NCBI GenBank assembly: GCA_005888095.1
Contig: VBKF01000095.1
Coordinates: 1-64,000, forward strand
Reading direction: 5' to 3'
Source: Deltaproteobacteria bacterium
GTDB taxonomy: Bacteria; Desulfobacterota; Binatia; DP-6
Length of the DNA stretch: 64,000 nucleotides
Each line of letters opens with the position of its first letter. Position 1 is the first letter of the stretch. The notes below the pieces were generated by a model. It did no database searches. It worked only from the letters and a program-made list of their open reading frames with translations, and had not been told where the DNA came from. Shown piece by piece: positions 1 through 7,883 of the stretch. A program made the translations under genes and the position numbers.

Positions 1-387
1 GTCGCGCACGTAGGCCGAGGGGTCGGGCGGGACGCTGCCGTCGAACGGGATGTACCCGCCCTTCGTGCACACCACGATCTGCTCGCGCGGGAAGCCGCCC
101 TCCCGGACGAGGGCGGCGAGCGCCTGGCCGAGCACACGCTCGCTGCGCTGCGCGCGGTAGTTGATCGCGGTGTCGAAGAGGTTGCAGCCGAGGTTGGCCG
201 CGTCGACGAGCGCCGCGCCGTAGCGCCGGTCGGTCTCGTCGTCCTCCTCGCCGAGGTAGGTGCCGAGGCCGATGGAGGAGACGAGGAGGCCGTCGAGCGG
301 GCGGAAGTGGCTCGCCGGGACCTCCCGCGCGAGGGCCTCGCGGTAGGCTGCCGTGCCGGCGGCGGTCGCGCTCCGGCCGCCGCTCAC
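1..387 (-). CDS. aldo/keto reductase, N-terminal part
   Basis: The gene reads leftwards from a GTG at 387 and runs off the window, leaving 129 codons. The visible part has the start of an aldo/keto reductase TIM barrel: a strand reading LLVSSIGLGTYLG, the catalytic-loop Asp in NLFDTAINYR (family pattern GxNxxDTAxxY), then VLGQALA and a strand VVCTKGGYIP. The family reduces carbonyls with NADPH in the cytoplasm; the substrate cannot be told from this part. The start overlaps the stop of the upstream retropepsin-like gene as GTGA, so the two are probably translated together. The catalytic Tyr of the DTAxxY motif is present; the Lys and His lie further along or beyond the edge. Confidence 0.88.
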   Translation of the reverse strand, partial: MSGGRSATAAGTAAYREALAREVPASHFRPLDGLLVSSIGLGTYLGEEDDETDRRYGAALVDAANLGCNLFDTAINYRAQRSERVLGQALAALVREGGFPREQIVVCTKGGYIPFDGSVPPDPSAYVRD

Positions 388-809
388 GCGGGCAGCGCTC
401 CGAGCGTCAGGCGCATCGGATAGACCTTCCGGTTGAGCGGGTTGACCATCAAGCCGAGCGTCTCGAGCGTCACGGCTCCGAGGAGCGGACCCTCGTCCAC
501 CTCTCCGAGCACCACGGGCGAGGTCGCCGTCATGCCGGCGAGGGTGAAGCGGCACTCGGAGACACCGCGGCCGATCGAGGAGCCGTCGGCCAGGCTGAAC
601 TCCGCCGTCCGCTCCGGCCTGAGCCCGAGGGGGTGCCAGACGCGCCTCGGCAGCACGGAGTAGACCGCGCCCGTATCGACGAGGAAGCGGACGCGTATCG
701 ACGTGCCTCGTCCGTCCCGGCGCGAAACCGTTCCCCGCACGTCGATGATCCCCACACCTCCGGGTCTTGCCCGCAGGGGATGCCGGTGGAATCCCTTCGG
801 CAAGAGCAC
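384..809 (-). CDS. retropepsin-like aspartic protease (clan AA)
   Basis: About 141 residues from a GTG at 809. The signature is RFLVDTGAVYSVLP at residues 41-54, the hydrophobic-Asp-Thr-Gly-Ala motif of single-domain retroviral-type aspartic proteases that dimerise to form the active site, followed by LGLRP and a C-terminal LLGAVTLETLGL flap/helix pattern typical of bacterial aspartyl protease families. The natural substrate of these small bacterial proteins is mostly unknown. No signal peptide is seen, so it is probably cytoplasmic. The stop overlaps the next gene (aldo/keto reductase) by GTGA. Two further, only distantly similar, retropepsin-like genes lie at 17122 and 49226. The exact start is uncertain because upstream GTG codons are weak. 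Confidence 0.8.
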   Translation of the reverse strand: MLLPKGFHRHPLRARPGGVGIIDVRGTVSRRDGRGTSIRVRFLVDTGAVYSVLPRRVWHPLGLRPERTAEFSLADGSSIGRGVSECRFTLAGMTATSPVVLGEVDEGPLLGAVTLETLGLMVNPLNRKVYPMRLTLGALPA

Positions 810-818
810 TGGCGGGCC

Positions 819-1937
819 TCAGCCGACCGCTGCTTCCGGGCGCCGCGCGTGGCGCTTGATGATCTCGCGCAGCCGCGGCGGGTCGATCGGCTTCTTGTAG
901 ATCACGTCCTCCACCCCCGCCATCCGGCTCCGCTTGATGATGTGGTCCTTGTCGAAGTGGAAGGCCGTCATGAGGACGACCGGAACGCCGGCGTGTCGCT
1001 CGCGCACGAGCTTGAAGAGCTCGTAGCCGTCGAGGTCCGGCATGACGACGTCGCTCAGCACGAGGTCGACCGTGGCGGTCTCCAGGCGCTTCAGCGCCTC
1101 CCGTCCCCCGGTTGCCACGACCACCGTGCAGCCCTCCTGGCTGAGGAGATCGCGCAGCGACTGGCAGACGCCGAGGTCGTCGTCGACCACCAGGATGCGG
1201 ATGCCGATGAGCACCCGGTCGTGTGGTTCGCCGGCCGCCGGATGCCGCTCGACCGAGCCGGCGCGTTGCGCCCGGAGGTCGGTCATCTGCGTCCCCGGGA
1301 GGTACTCCCGCGTCGCGTACTCGGCGCCCTGGGCGAGCTCGGAGAGCTTGCTCACGATCCCCTGGATGCGCCCGAGCGCGGCATGGATGGAGTCGAGACG
1401 CTCGCTCTCGACGATGAAGTCCGCGTCCGAGGACACCTTGGCGACGTGCCCCTCGAGCAGGTTCAGGTTGTTGACGATGACCTCGAGGGGGTTGTTGATC
1501 TCGTGGGCGAGGCTGACCGCGACCTCGCCGAGGAGCGCCAGCTGGTCGTGGCGGCGGATCTCACGCAGGTCCTTGGCGAAGCCGACCGAGCCGGTCTCCG
1601 TTCCCTCGTCGTCGCGGATGATGCCGCCCGAGATCGCAACGGGGATGCGGGTGCCGTTCTTGGTGACGAAGACGGTCTCGTAGTTCTTGGCCTGTCCCGG
1701 CGGTTCGCCGTAGCCGAGCCGCATGGCGCTCATGACCTTGCGGGCCTCCGCGAGGTCGGGGTAGAGCCGGGTCACGTGCTGCCCGAGCACCTCCTCCGGC
1801 GTGTAGCAGAGCGTGCTCCGTGCTCCGTCGTTGTAGAAGATGATCGTCCCGGTGCGGTCCACGGCGACGATGATGTCGGGCGAGCTCGCGAGCAGCTTCT
1901 CGAGATAGGGAGACGGGAGACGGGGTACGGTGGGCAT
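819..1937 (-). CDS. PAS-HisKA-receiver signalling protein lacking the ATPase domain
   Basis: 372 residues from ATG 1937. A PAS domain covers about residues 10-125 (sensor module, IVAVDRTGTIIFYN). A HisKA dimerisation helix follows with the phospho-acceptor His145 in SLAHEINNPLEVI. After about residue 205 the protein goes through a short linker straight into a receiver domain (RILVVDDD, phospho-acceptor Asp296 in LVLSDVVMPDLDG, Lys349 in YKKP). No HATPase_c domain with N, G1 or G2 boxes lies between them, so the protein cannot phosphorylate itself from ATP and probably acts as a phosphotransfer or scaffold protein with a separate kinase. A longer in-frame start at 2054 would overlap the divergent lipoprotein gene and adds low-complexity sequence, so I chose 1937. 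Confidence 0.85.
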   Translation of the reverse strand: MPTVPRLPSPYLEKLLASSPDIIVAVDRTGTIIFYNDGARSTLCYTPEEVLGQHVTRLYPDLAEARKVMSAMRLGYGEPPGQAKNYETVFVTKNGTRIPVAISGGIIRDDEGTETGSVGFAKDLREIRRHDQLALLGEVAVSLAHEINNPLEVIVNNLNLLEGHVAKVSSDADFIVESERLDSIHAALGRIQGIVSKLSELAQGAEYATREYLPGTQMTDLRAQRAGSVERHPAAGEPHDRVLIGIRILVVDDDLGVCQSLRDLLSQEGCTVVVATGGREALKRLETATVDLVLSDVVMPDLDGYELFKLVRERHAGVPVVLMTAFHFDKDHIIKRSRMAGVEDVIYKKPIDPPRLREIIKRHARRPEAAVG

Positions 1938-1955
1938 GCGCGGACGCGGGGCCGG

Positions 1956-2393
1956 ATGGTAGGCCCCGGGGGCACGAGCGTCAAGGCTGCGCTGGCTTTC
2001 GTCCTGCTTGCCGGATGCTTCTGGCGCTCCTACGGCCGCGCCGTCGCCACCCACGTGGAGGTGCTGCTCGGCATGGCGCGCAAGGGCGTCGACCTGGTGG
2101 CGAACGCGCGCTTGACCGCCGAAAGCATGCCCGAGCTCACCTATCCCCTCGAGCGCGCGCAGGCGTTCGCGGAGACCGCGCGCGCGCGCGCCGCCGGCCG
2201 GCCGCCCGGCTCACTCCTGGCATTCGAGGCGCTGCTCGTCCGCTACCGGAGCTTTCTCGACGCGCTCGATCGCGTGCGCCGGCAGCAGAGCGGCGCCGCC
2301 GCGGGCCGCACCCTGCAGGCGCCGCTGGCGGCCGTCGAGGCGGCGGGCGAGGCCGTACGTGCCAGTCTCCGGAGCGAGGGGCGAATCAAGTAG
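1956..2393 (+). CDS. small predicted lipoprotein
   Basis: 145 residues. The N-terminus is a short signal peptide ending in a lipobox (AFVLLAGC, Cys21), so it is probably lipid-anchored after signal peptidase II cleavage. The mature part is an alpha-helical, Ala/Arg-rich protein of about 125 residues with no family I recognise. It begins only 18 bases from the divergent PAS-HisKA-receiver gene, so each gene's promoter must lie inside the other's coding sequence or the starts are slightly different. It converges with the small gene at 2411. Function unknown; the lipobox and clean helical amphipathicity support a real gene. Confidence 0.55.
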   Translation: MVGPGGTSVKAALAFVLLAGCFWRSYGRAVATHVEVLLGMARKGVDLVANARLTAESMPELTYPLERAQAFAETARARAAGRPPGSLLAFEALLVRYRSFLDALDRVRRQQSGAAAGRTLQAPLAAVEAAGEAVRASLRSEGRIK

Positions 2394-2410
2394 CAGCCGC
2401 GCCGCTCGGG

Positions 2411-2692
2411 TCAGGAAGCCGGCGGTCGAACCAGCAGCGGCCGCACGCGTGCCGACGTGCGCTCCCGCGGTCGATTCAGGAAGGGAGAGAGAAGCAACAT
2501 GAAGGGAGACAGCAGCAACGAGATCAGCGAGCCGAGCGGCGGTGTCGCGGGTGGCTCCAGCTCGAACGTGTAGCGATACTCGAGCCGGCCGTCGCCGAAG
2601 CGACAGGTGACCTCCTCAGGACTCTCGACGCGGATCACGATCGCCCGGTGGCCGGTCAGCCGCTCGATCACCATCTCCCCGCGTTGTGGCAT
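2411..2692 (-). CDS. small protein with C-terminal membrane hairpin
   Basis: 93 residues. I chose the ATG at 2692 rather than 2710 because a strong GGAGGAGG Shine-Dalgarno sits 8 bases before it and the 2710 start would begin inside that site. The N-terminal half is beta-rich (MVIERLTGHRAIVIRV, then CRFGDGRLEYRYTFELE). The C-terminal third has a hydrophobic stretch LISLLLSPFMLLLSPF that could be one membrane segment. I do not recognise the family. Confidence 0.6.
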   Translation of the reverse strand: MPQRGEMVIERLTGHRAIVIRVESPEEVTCRFGDGRLEYRYTFELEPPATPPLGSLISLLLSPFMLLLSPFLNRPRERTSARVRPLLVRPPAS

Positions 2693-2750
2693 ATCAGTGG
2701 CCTCCTCCATCCGTTGACGCGACGGGGGTTTCCGTCGTTTATGGCATCCC

Positions 2751-3173
2751 TTAGTTGAACTCGCTCGTCAGAGGGCGAGTGGCCTGCGAGACTTCGTTCT
2801 CACGCGCGAGCGTCTCCAGCCGCCGGTCGAGCGCCGCAACGCGCCGGCGGAGGTCAGAGAGCTCGTGGCGCGAAGCCACGCCGAGCCACTCCGTGATCGT
2901 CTCCGTCAGACGGGTGGCGTCGCTCTCGAGCACCGCGAGGAGATGCGAGGGCTGCCCGCCGAGCCGGCGAAGCAGCTCGTCGGCCTGGCGGCGGGCTTCG
3001 GCGGACGCGTCGAGGGCATCCGCGGCGAGGCGTGAAGCCACCTCGCGGGGGCTTCCGCCGCGCACCAGCGTCTGCGCATCGTCCCACAGCCTGCCGACGA
3101 GCTGCGACCCCGCGTCTCCGAGCCGGACGACGGACGCGCGCACGCCGGCGCTCCACGCGGTTGCCTCTGCCAT
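2751..3173 (-). CDS. coiled-coil protein, phasin-like
   Basis: 140 residues from ATG 3173, which has a GGGAGGG Shine-Dalgarno 8 bases upstream. The protein is nearly all helix, with Ala/Leu/Arg heptads and a C-terminal segment SDLRRRVAALDRRLETLA that matches the pattern at the end of polyhydroxyalkanoate granule-associated (phasin) proteins. The central part (ASAEARRQADELLRRLG) is amphipathic. By analogy it may coat storage granules or act as an oligomeric scaffold, but no PHA genes are present in the window, so the assignment is by pattern only. Confidence 0.6.
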   Translation of the reverse strand: MAEATAWSAGVRASVVRLGDAGSQLVGRLWDDAQTLVRGGSPREVASRLAADALDASAEARRQADELLRRLGGQPSHLLAVLESDATRLTETITEWLGVASRHELSDLRRRVAALDRRLETLARENEVSQATRPLTSEFN

Positions 3174-3402
3174 GATGGACCCCTCCCTGCGCCGTTGCCG
3201 CGCGCCTCGCCCGGTTCGGTTCGTTCGTCGTGATTCACGCATGCCGTCGAACCACCCCGGCCGCGCACCCCCCGGGCGCGACTGGCGGAAAGACCTGCTG
3301 TGTGGGAGCTAGATACCGATACTCCAGAGTGCGCCTCCGGGTCAAGGAAAAAATGACGGTAGGCGATACGGCCGATCCCCGGGAGGCCGGCAGGCCTCGA
3401 CC

Positions 3403-3431
3403 TTGCGCCGCTCGCCCCTGGTCACTATGCT
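3403..3431 (+). promoter_or_regulatory. candidate promoter for the sdh operon
   Basis: TTGCGC at 3403-3408 and TATGCT at 3426-3431 are separated by 17 bases, a plausible sigma70 pair. A start near 3438 would leave a leader of about 25 bases containing the strong GGAGGAAGGAGGAG ribosome binding site at 3441-3454, followed by the sdhC ATG at 3464. Confidence 0.35.
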
Positions 3432-3463
3432 CGCCCGCTGCGGAGGAAGGAGGAGACGCCGCG

Positions 3464-4216
3464 ATGGCTGCTGTGCCTGCAGAGCTCCGGCGCACGGGCT
3501 TCGCCGCCACGGAGCGGCGCGACGCGTGGTGGCTGGCGCCCCTCGTCCAGGGCCTGGTCCTCGCGGTGCTCATCGCCTACGCCAACTGGGCTGCGTTGCA
3601 GAACGCCAACTACCGGTGGGGAGGCTACCTCTCGCCCCTCTACTCGCCACTGATCACCGTCGACTGGCTCCCGCTGCCGCCGTCGTTGCTGATCCTCCTG
3701 CCGCCGGTGCTCTTCCGTGCGACGTGCTATTACTACCGCAAGGCCTACTACCGCTCCTACTTTCTCGACCCGCCCGCCTGCGCGGTCGGCGAGCTGCGCG
3801 GCGCCCGCTACCGGGGCGAGACCGCCTTTCCGCTCGTCCTCCAGAACCTCCACCGCTACCTCTTCTACATCACGTTCCTCTACCTCCCCTTCCTGTGGAG
3901 CGACGTGGTCCATGCCGCGAACTTCGGCGGCTCCTTCGGGGTCGGCCTCGGCACGCTGGTGATCCTCGCCAACACGACCGCACTGACGCTCTATAGCTTC
4001 TCCTGCCATTCGGCGCGCCACCTGCTCGGCGGCGGACTCGACTGCTTCTCGTGCAGTGCCGGTGCCCGCGCGCGCCACGCCGCCTGGAAGGGGGCGAGCG
4101 CGCTCAATGCCCGTCACATGCTGTTCGCCTGGATGAGCTTCTTCACGGTCTGCAGCGCAGACCTCTACGTGCGGCTCGTCGCCTCCGGCGTCATCCACGA
4201 CATGCGCCTGCTCTAG
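3464..4216 (+). CDS. sdhC: succinate dehydrogenase membrane anchor, Sdh1 type
   Basis: 250 residues from ATG 3464 with a very strong Shine-Dalgarno. About five hydrophobic helices are visible (near residues 25-45, 72-86, 131-148, 158-180 and 217-235). CYYYRKAYYRS at 88-98, LVLQNLHRY at 124-132 and SCHSARHLLGGG at 180-191 match the anchor subunit found with the mycobacterial Sdh1 (Rv0249c-type) flavoprotein and iron-sulphur subunits. The anchor inserts the complex in the cytoplasmic membrane and passes electrons to quinone. Cys181, His182, His186, Cys194 and Cys197 form a Cys/His cluster at a membrane edge; in the mycobacterial Sdh1 structure the anchor carries a membrane-embedded Rieske-type cluster, so these are candidate ligands (inference). 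It is the first gene of sdhC-A-B; sdhA starts 18 bases later. Confidence 0.85.
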   Translation: MAAVPAELRRTGFAATERRDAWWLAPLVQGLVLAVLIAYANWAALQNANYRWGGYLSPLYSPLITVDWLPLPPSLLILLPPVLFRATCYYYRKAYYRSYFLDPPACAVGELRGARYRGETAFPLVLQNLHRYLFYITFLYLPFLWSDVVHAANFGGSFGVGLGTLVILANTTALTLYSFSCHSARHLLGGGLDCFSCSAGARARHAAWKGASALNARHMLFAWMSFFTVCSADLYVRLVASGVIHDMRLL

Positions 4217-4234
4217 CCGCTGCGCCGCCCTCCG

Positions 4235-6049
4235 ATGGACCGCTTCGAGACCCAAACCTACGACGTGCTCGTGGTCGGCGCCGGCGGCGCGGGGCTGCGG
4301 GCCGCCATCGAGGCGGCGGAGCAGGGGATGTCCGTGGCGGTCGTCTGCAAGTCGCTCCTCGGGAAGGCGCACACGGTGATGGCCGAGGGAGGTGTGGCCG
4401 CGGCGCTCGCCACCACCGACGCCCGCGACAGCTGGAAGGTGCACTTCCGGGACACGATGCGTGGCGGCAAGCTGCTCAACGACTGGCGCATGGCGCAGCT
4501 CCTCGCCGTGGAGGCGCCGGCGCGGGTGCGCGAGCTGGAGGCCTGGGGGGCCCTCTTCGACCGCACGCCCGACGGCCGCATCCTGCAGCGGAACTTCGGC
4601 GGGCACCAGTACCCGCGGCTCGCCCACGTCGGCGACCGCACGGGGCTCGAGATGATCCGGACCCTGCAGGACAAGACCGTGCAGGCGCCGCGCATCGACG
4701 TTCTCATGGAGTCCACCGTCGCCCGGCTGCTGACCGGCGACGGGCGGATCACCGGGGCGCTCGCCTACCGGCGCGAGACCGGGCGGTTCCTCCTGCTCCG
4801 CACCAAGGCCGCGGTGCTCGCCACCGGCGGGATCGGCCGTGCCTACAAGATCAACAGCAACTCCTGGGAGTACACGGGCGACGGACACGCGCTGGCCTAC
4901 GACGCCGGCGCCGACCTGATCGGCATGGAGTTCGTGCAGTTCCACCCCACCGGCATGGTCTGGCCGCTCAGCGTGCGCGGCATCCTGGTGACCGAGGGCG
5001 TGCGCGGTGAAGGCGGTGTCCTCAAGAACTCCCGCGGCGAGCGCTTCATGTTCCGCTACATCCCCGAGATGTTCCGCCGGGACTTCGCGGACACGGAGGA
5101 GGAGGCGGACCGCTGGGTGGCGGAAGTCGTTGCGGGCCGCAAGGCCGAGGCGCGCCGCCCCCCGGAGCTGCTGACCCGCGACGTGGTCGCTCGCGCCATC
5201 GCCCAGGAGGTCCGCGAGGGACGTGGAAGCCCGCACGGCGGGGCGTTCCTCGACATCGCCTCGCGCCGCAAGCCCGAGGAGATCCGCAAGAAGCTGCCGA
5301 GCATGTACCAGCAGTTCCTCGAGCTGGCGGACGTCGACATCACGCGCGAGCCGATGGAGGTCGGCCCGACGACGCACTACATGATGGGCGGCGTGAAGGT
5401 CGATCCGGAGACCCAGGCGGCCACCGTCCCCGGGCTCTTCGCGGCCGGCGAGGTGGCGGGCGGCCTCCACGGCGCCAACCGCCTCGGCGGCAACTCGCTG
5501 AGCGACCTGCTGGTGTTCGGCCGCCGGGCGGGCCTCGGGGCGGCGACGTATGCCCGCGCCGTCACGAGCGAGCCGCGGGTCGACGCCGGCCGGGTCGATG
5601 CCATCGCCGCCGAGCTGCTGGCGCCCTTCGAGCGGCGTGCCGGGGAGAGCCCCTATGCGGTGCAGGACGCGCTGCAGGACATGATGGGGACCTACGTCGG
5701 CATCGCGCGCAGCGCGGACGACCTCCAGGGGGCGCTCGCCGGGATCGAGCAGCTGCGGGCGCGCGCGGCGCGAGCCGGCGTCGACGGCAACCGCCAGTAC
5801 AACCCCGGCTGGCACACGGCGCTCGACCTGCGCAACCTGCTCACGGTGAGCGAGGCCGTGACGCGCGCGGCGCTCGCCCGGCGCGAGAGCCGCGGCGCCC
5901 ACACGCGCGTCGAGTACCCCGACTCGGACCCGCAGCTCGGGCGGGTGAACGTGGTGGTGCGCCGGGAGGGTGATGCGATGACCGTCCGCGAGGAGCCCAT
6001 CCCGCCGGTCCCGGACGAGCTGCGGCAAATCCTGGAGGGGAAGGACTGA
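4235..6049 (+). CDS. sdhA: succinate dehydrogenase flavoprotein subunit
   Basis: 604 residues. The FAD-binding Rossmann motif is VVGAGGAGLRAAIEAA at residues 13-28. The covalent-flavin His is His46 in GKAHTVMAEGG. The dicarboxylate site is visible as QFHPTGM and RGEGG, and the second FAD segment as GLFAAGEVAGGLHGANRLGG. It oxidises succinate to fumarate on the cytoplasmic face and passes electrons to SdhB. Length is normal for the family. It lies between the anchor and iron-sulphur genes, 5 bases before sdhB. The sister reaction (fumarate reduction) cannot be excluded by sequence alone; the Sdh1-type anchor favours succinate oxidation. Confidence 0.96.
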   Translation: MDRFETQTYDVLVVGAGGAGLRAAIEAAEQGMSVAVVCKSLLGKAHTVMAEGGVAAALATTDARDSWKVHFRDTMRGGKLLNDWRMAQLLAVEAPARVRELEAWGALFDRTPDGRILQRNFGGHQYPRLAHVGDRTGLEMIRTLQDKTVQAPRIDVLMESTVARLLTGDGRITGALAYRRETGRFLLLRTKAAVLATGGIGRAYKINSNSWEYTGDGHALAYDAGADLIGMEFVQFHPTGMVWPLSVRGILVTEGVRGEGGVLKNSRGERFMFRYIPEMFRRDFADTEEEADRWVAEVVAGRKAEARRPPELLTRDVVARAIAQEVREGRGSPHGGAFLDIASRRKPEEIRKKLPSMYQQFLELADVDITREPMEVGPTTHYMMGGVKVDPETQAATVPGLFAAGEVAGGLHGANRLGGNSLSDLLVFGRRAGLGAATYARAVTSEPRVDAGRVDAIAAELLAPFERRAGESPYAVQDALQDMMGTYVGIARSADDLQGALAGIEQLRARAARAGVDGNRQYNPGWHTALDLRNLLTVSEAVTRAALARRESRGAHTRVEYPDSDPQLGRVNVVVRREGDAMTVREEPIPPVPDELRQILEGKD

Positions 6050-6054
6050 GGTCG

Positions 6055-6795
6055 ATGGAAACGGTGCTGAGGATCTTCCGCGGCGACGGGACGACAGGCG
6101 CCTTCCGCGACTACACCGTCCCGCTTCACGAGGGGATGGTCGTGCTCGACGCCGTCCACTGGGTACAGGCCCACCAGGCGAGCGACCTCGCCTGCCGGTG
6201 GAACTGCAAGGCCGGGCGGTGCGGCTCGTGCAGCGCCGAGGTGAACGGCAAGCCGCGGCTCATGTGCATGACGCGGATGGACCACTTCCCGCCTGGCGAG
6301 GCGATCACGCTGGCGCCCATGAAGGCGTTCCCGGTCATGAAGGATCTCGTGTGCGACGTGTCCTGGAACTACGGGGTGAACAAGCGTGTCCCGGCGTTCC
6401 AGCCGCGGCCGCCCGAGCCCGACGGCACCTGGCGCATGCAGCAGGTCGACATCGATCGGGTGCAGGAGTTTCGCAAGTGCATCGAATGCTTCCTCTGCCA
6501 GGACGTGTGTCACGTGCTCCGCGACCACGACCGCAAGGATCGCTTCGCGGGCCCCCGCTTCCTCGTCCGTCTGGCGGGCCTCGAGATGCACCCGCTCGAC
6601 GTCGCCTCGCGCACCGCTCACCTCAAGGAGGAGGCCGGGATCGGTTTCTGCAACATCACGAAGTGCTGCACGGAGGTCTGCCCCGAGTCGATCCACATCA
6701 CCGACAATGCCATCATCCCGCTGAAGGAACGCGTCGTGGACGACTTCTACGACCCGCTGCGCCGCCTCTGGCGCCGGCTCCGGGGCACGTCCTGA
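6055..6795 (+). CDS. sdhB: succinate dehydrogenase iron-sulphur subunit
   Basis: 246 residues. The N-terminal plant-type [2Fe-2S] domain has CRWNCKAGRCGSCSAE plus a fourth Cys in RLMC. The C-terminal ferredoxin domain has CIECFLCQDVCHV and CCTEVCP, supplying ligands for the [4Fe-4S] and [3Fe-4S] clusters. It carries electrons from the SdhA flavin to the membrane anchor. Its ribosome binding site lies in the end of sdhA (GGAGGGGAAGG), 5 bases separate the genes, and a TPR gene follows 20 bases later, so the four genes are probably one transcript. Confidence 0.95.
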   Translation: METVLRIFRGDGTTGAFRDYTVPLHEGMVVLDAVHWVQAHQASDLACRWNCKAGRCGSCSAEVNGKPRLMCMTRMDHFPPGEAITLAPMKAFPVMKDLVCDVSWNYGVNKRVPAFQPRPPEPDGTWRMQQVDIDRVQEFRKCIECFLCQDVCHVLRDHDRKDRFAGPRFLVRLAGLEMHPLDVASRTAHLKEEAGIGFCNITKCCTEVCPESIHITDNAIIPLKERVVDDFYDPLRRLWRRLRGTS

Positions 6796-6815
6796 CGAGA
6801 CCGAGAGGGGTCGCG

Positions 6816-7325
6816 ATGGACTATGCCCTCAAGCAGATCCTCCCGAGCGGGATCCCGGCGGCGCTCGAGAAGGCCGACAAGTACCGCGAGCTGAACCAGC
6901 CGTCGGAGGCCGAGAGCATCTGCCGCGACGTGCTCGCGATCGACCCCGCCAACCAGCTGGCGCACCGCATCCTCGGCCTGGCGCTCACGGACCAGCTCGA
7001 GGCGTCGACCGCCACCCGCTTCAGCGAGGCCCAGCAGGTCTTCGCGCGGCTCGGCGATCCCTACGAGCGCGCCTTCTACGGCGGTCTCGCGTGCGAGCGG
7101 CAGGCGAAGGCGCAGCTCGCCGCCGGCCTGCCGCTCGGCTCGATCCGTCCGCTGTTCGACCAGGCACTCGCGCGCTACGCCGAGGCCGAGCGGCTGCGGC
7201 CGCCGGGGAACGACGACGCCATCCTGCGCTGGAACAGCTGCGTGCGGGCGCTCCAGGCGGCCGGTCGCCCGTCGCCGGAGCCGGGGGCGGACTGGGAAAT
7301 GGACTTCGTGCCGCACCAGCGCTGA
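6816..7325 (+). CDS. TPR-repeat protein
   Basis: 169 residues starting at an ATG 20 bases after sdhB, with GAGAGGGG upstream. At least one clear tetratricopeptide unit is visible (AESICRDVLAIDPANQLAHRILGLAL, residues about 27-52), followed by a diverged helical pair and a third one around ARYAEAERLRPPGNDDAI. There is no signal peptide, so it is cytoplasmic. TPR proteins are protein-interaction scaffolds; the position suggests a role in assembly or regulation of the succinate dehydrogenase, but nothing in the sequence proves it. Confidence 0.8.
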   Translation: MDYALKQILPSGIPAALEKADKYRELNQPSEAESICRDVLAIDPANQLAHRILGLALTDQLEASTATRFSEAQQVFARLGDPYERAFYGGLACERQAKAQLAAGLPLGSIRPLFDQALARYAEAERLRPPGNDDAILRWNSCVRALQAAGRPSPEPGADWEMDFVPHQR

Positions 7326-7358
7326 GCGTGCGACTCCGCGTGGCCGTGGGGCGGGCGT

Positions 7359-7856
7359 TCAACCGCGCGGCAGGAGCGTGACGCGCTTGTCGTCCTTCAA
7401 GGTCGCGAGCAGCGCGGAGACCGACTGGCCGAGCTGGGGGTGCACGACGTGCGGGGCCAGCTCGGCAAGCGGCAGCAGGACGAAGCGACGCTTGTGCAGC
7501 TCCGGGTGCGGGATCTTGAGCGTGCGCGTGTCGACGATCTCGTGGTTGCAGAAGAGGATGTCGAGGTCGATGATGCGGGAGCCCCAGCGCTTGCCCTTCA
7601 CGCGCTTGCGCCCCATGGCCTTCTCGATCGCCTTCAGCTTCTTCAAGAGATCCTCGGCGGCGAGCTCGGTCTCGATCTCGATCACGCTGTTGACGAACCA
7701 CGTCTTCGCGTCGCCGAGCGGCTCGCTCTCGTAGAGCGAGGAGGCGCGCACGACGCGCGTGCCGGGCAGCTTCGACACGCGGTCGACGGCCTCGTGCGTG
7801 TTCGCCTTCCGGTCGCCCAGGTTCGAGCCGATGCCGATGTAGACGCGGTGGGGCAT
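7359..7856 (-). CDS. folK: HPPK, dihydropterin pyrophosphokinase
   Basis: 165 residues. It has the N-terminal GIGSNLGDR signature and the RWGSRIIDLDIL motif of 6-hydroxymethyl-7,8-dihydropterin pyrophosphokinase, which transfers pyrophosphate from ATP to the pterin in folate synthesis. IPHPEL and the acidic pair in the IIDLDIL motif (Mg/ATP binding) are present. It is the last gene of the long minus-strand amino-acid unit, 27 bases after dapL. No folP or other folate gene is in the window, so its position looks like a passenger at the operon end. Confidence 0.95.
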   Translation of the reverse strand: MPHRVYIGIGSNLGDRKANTHEAVDRVSKLPGTRVVRASSLYESEPLGDAKTWFVNSVIEIETELAAEDLLKKLKAIEKAMGRKRVKGKRWGSRIIDLDILFCNHEIVDTRTLKIPHPELHKRRFVLLPLAELAPHVVHPQLGQSVSALLATLKDDKRVTLLPRG

Positions 7857-7883
7857 GCACTGGCTCGCGGACCGTGCGGCGTC

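Noticed and set aside
3425-6028. 867-codon open frame on the minus strand over sdhC/sdhA
   Set aside because: It is the antisense of the conserved sdhC-sdhA genes; high GC keeps all frames open. Its translation is Arg/Val/His/Glu-rich with no domain.
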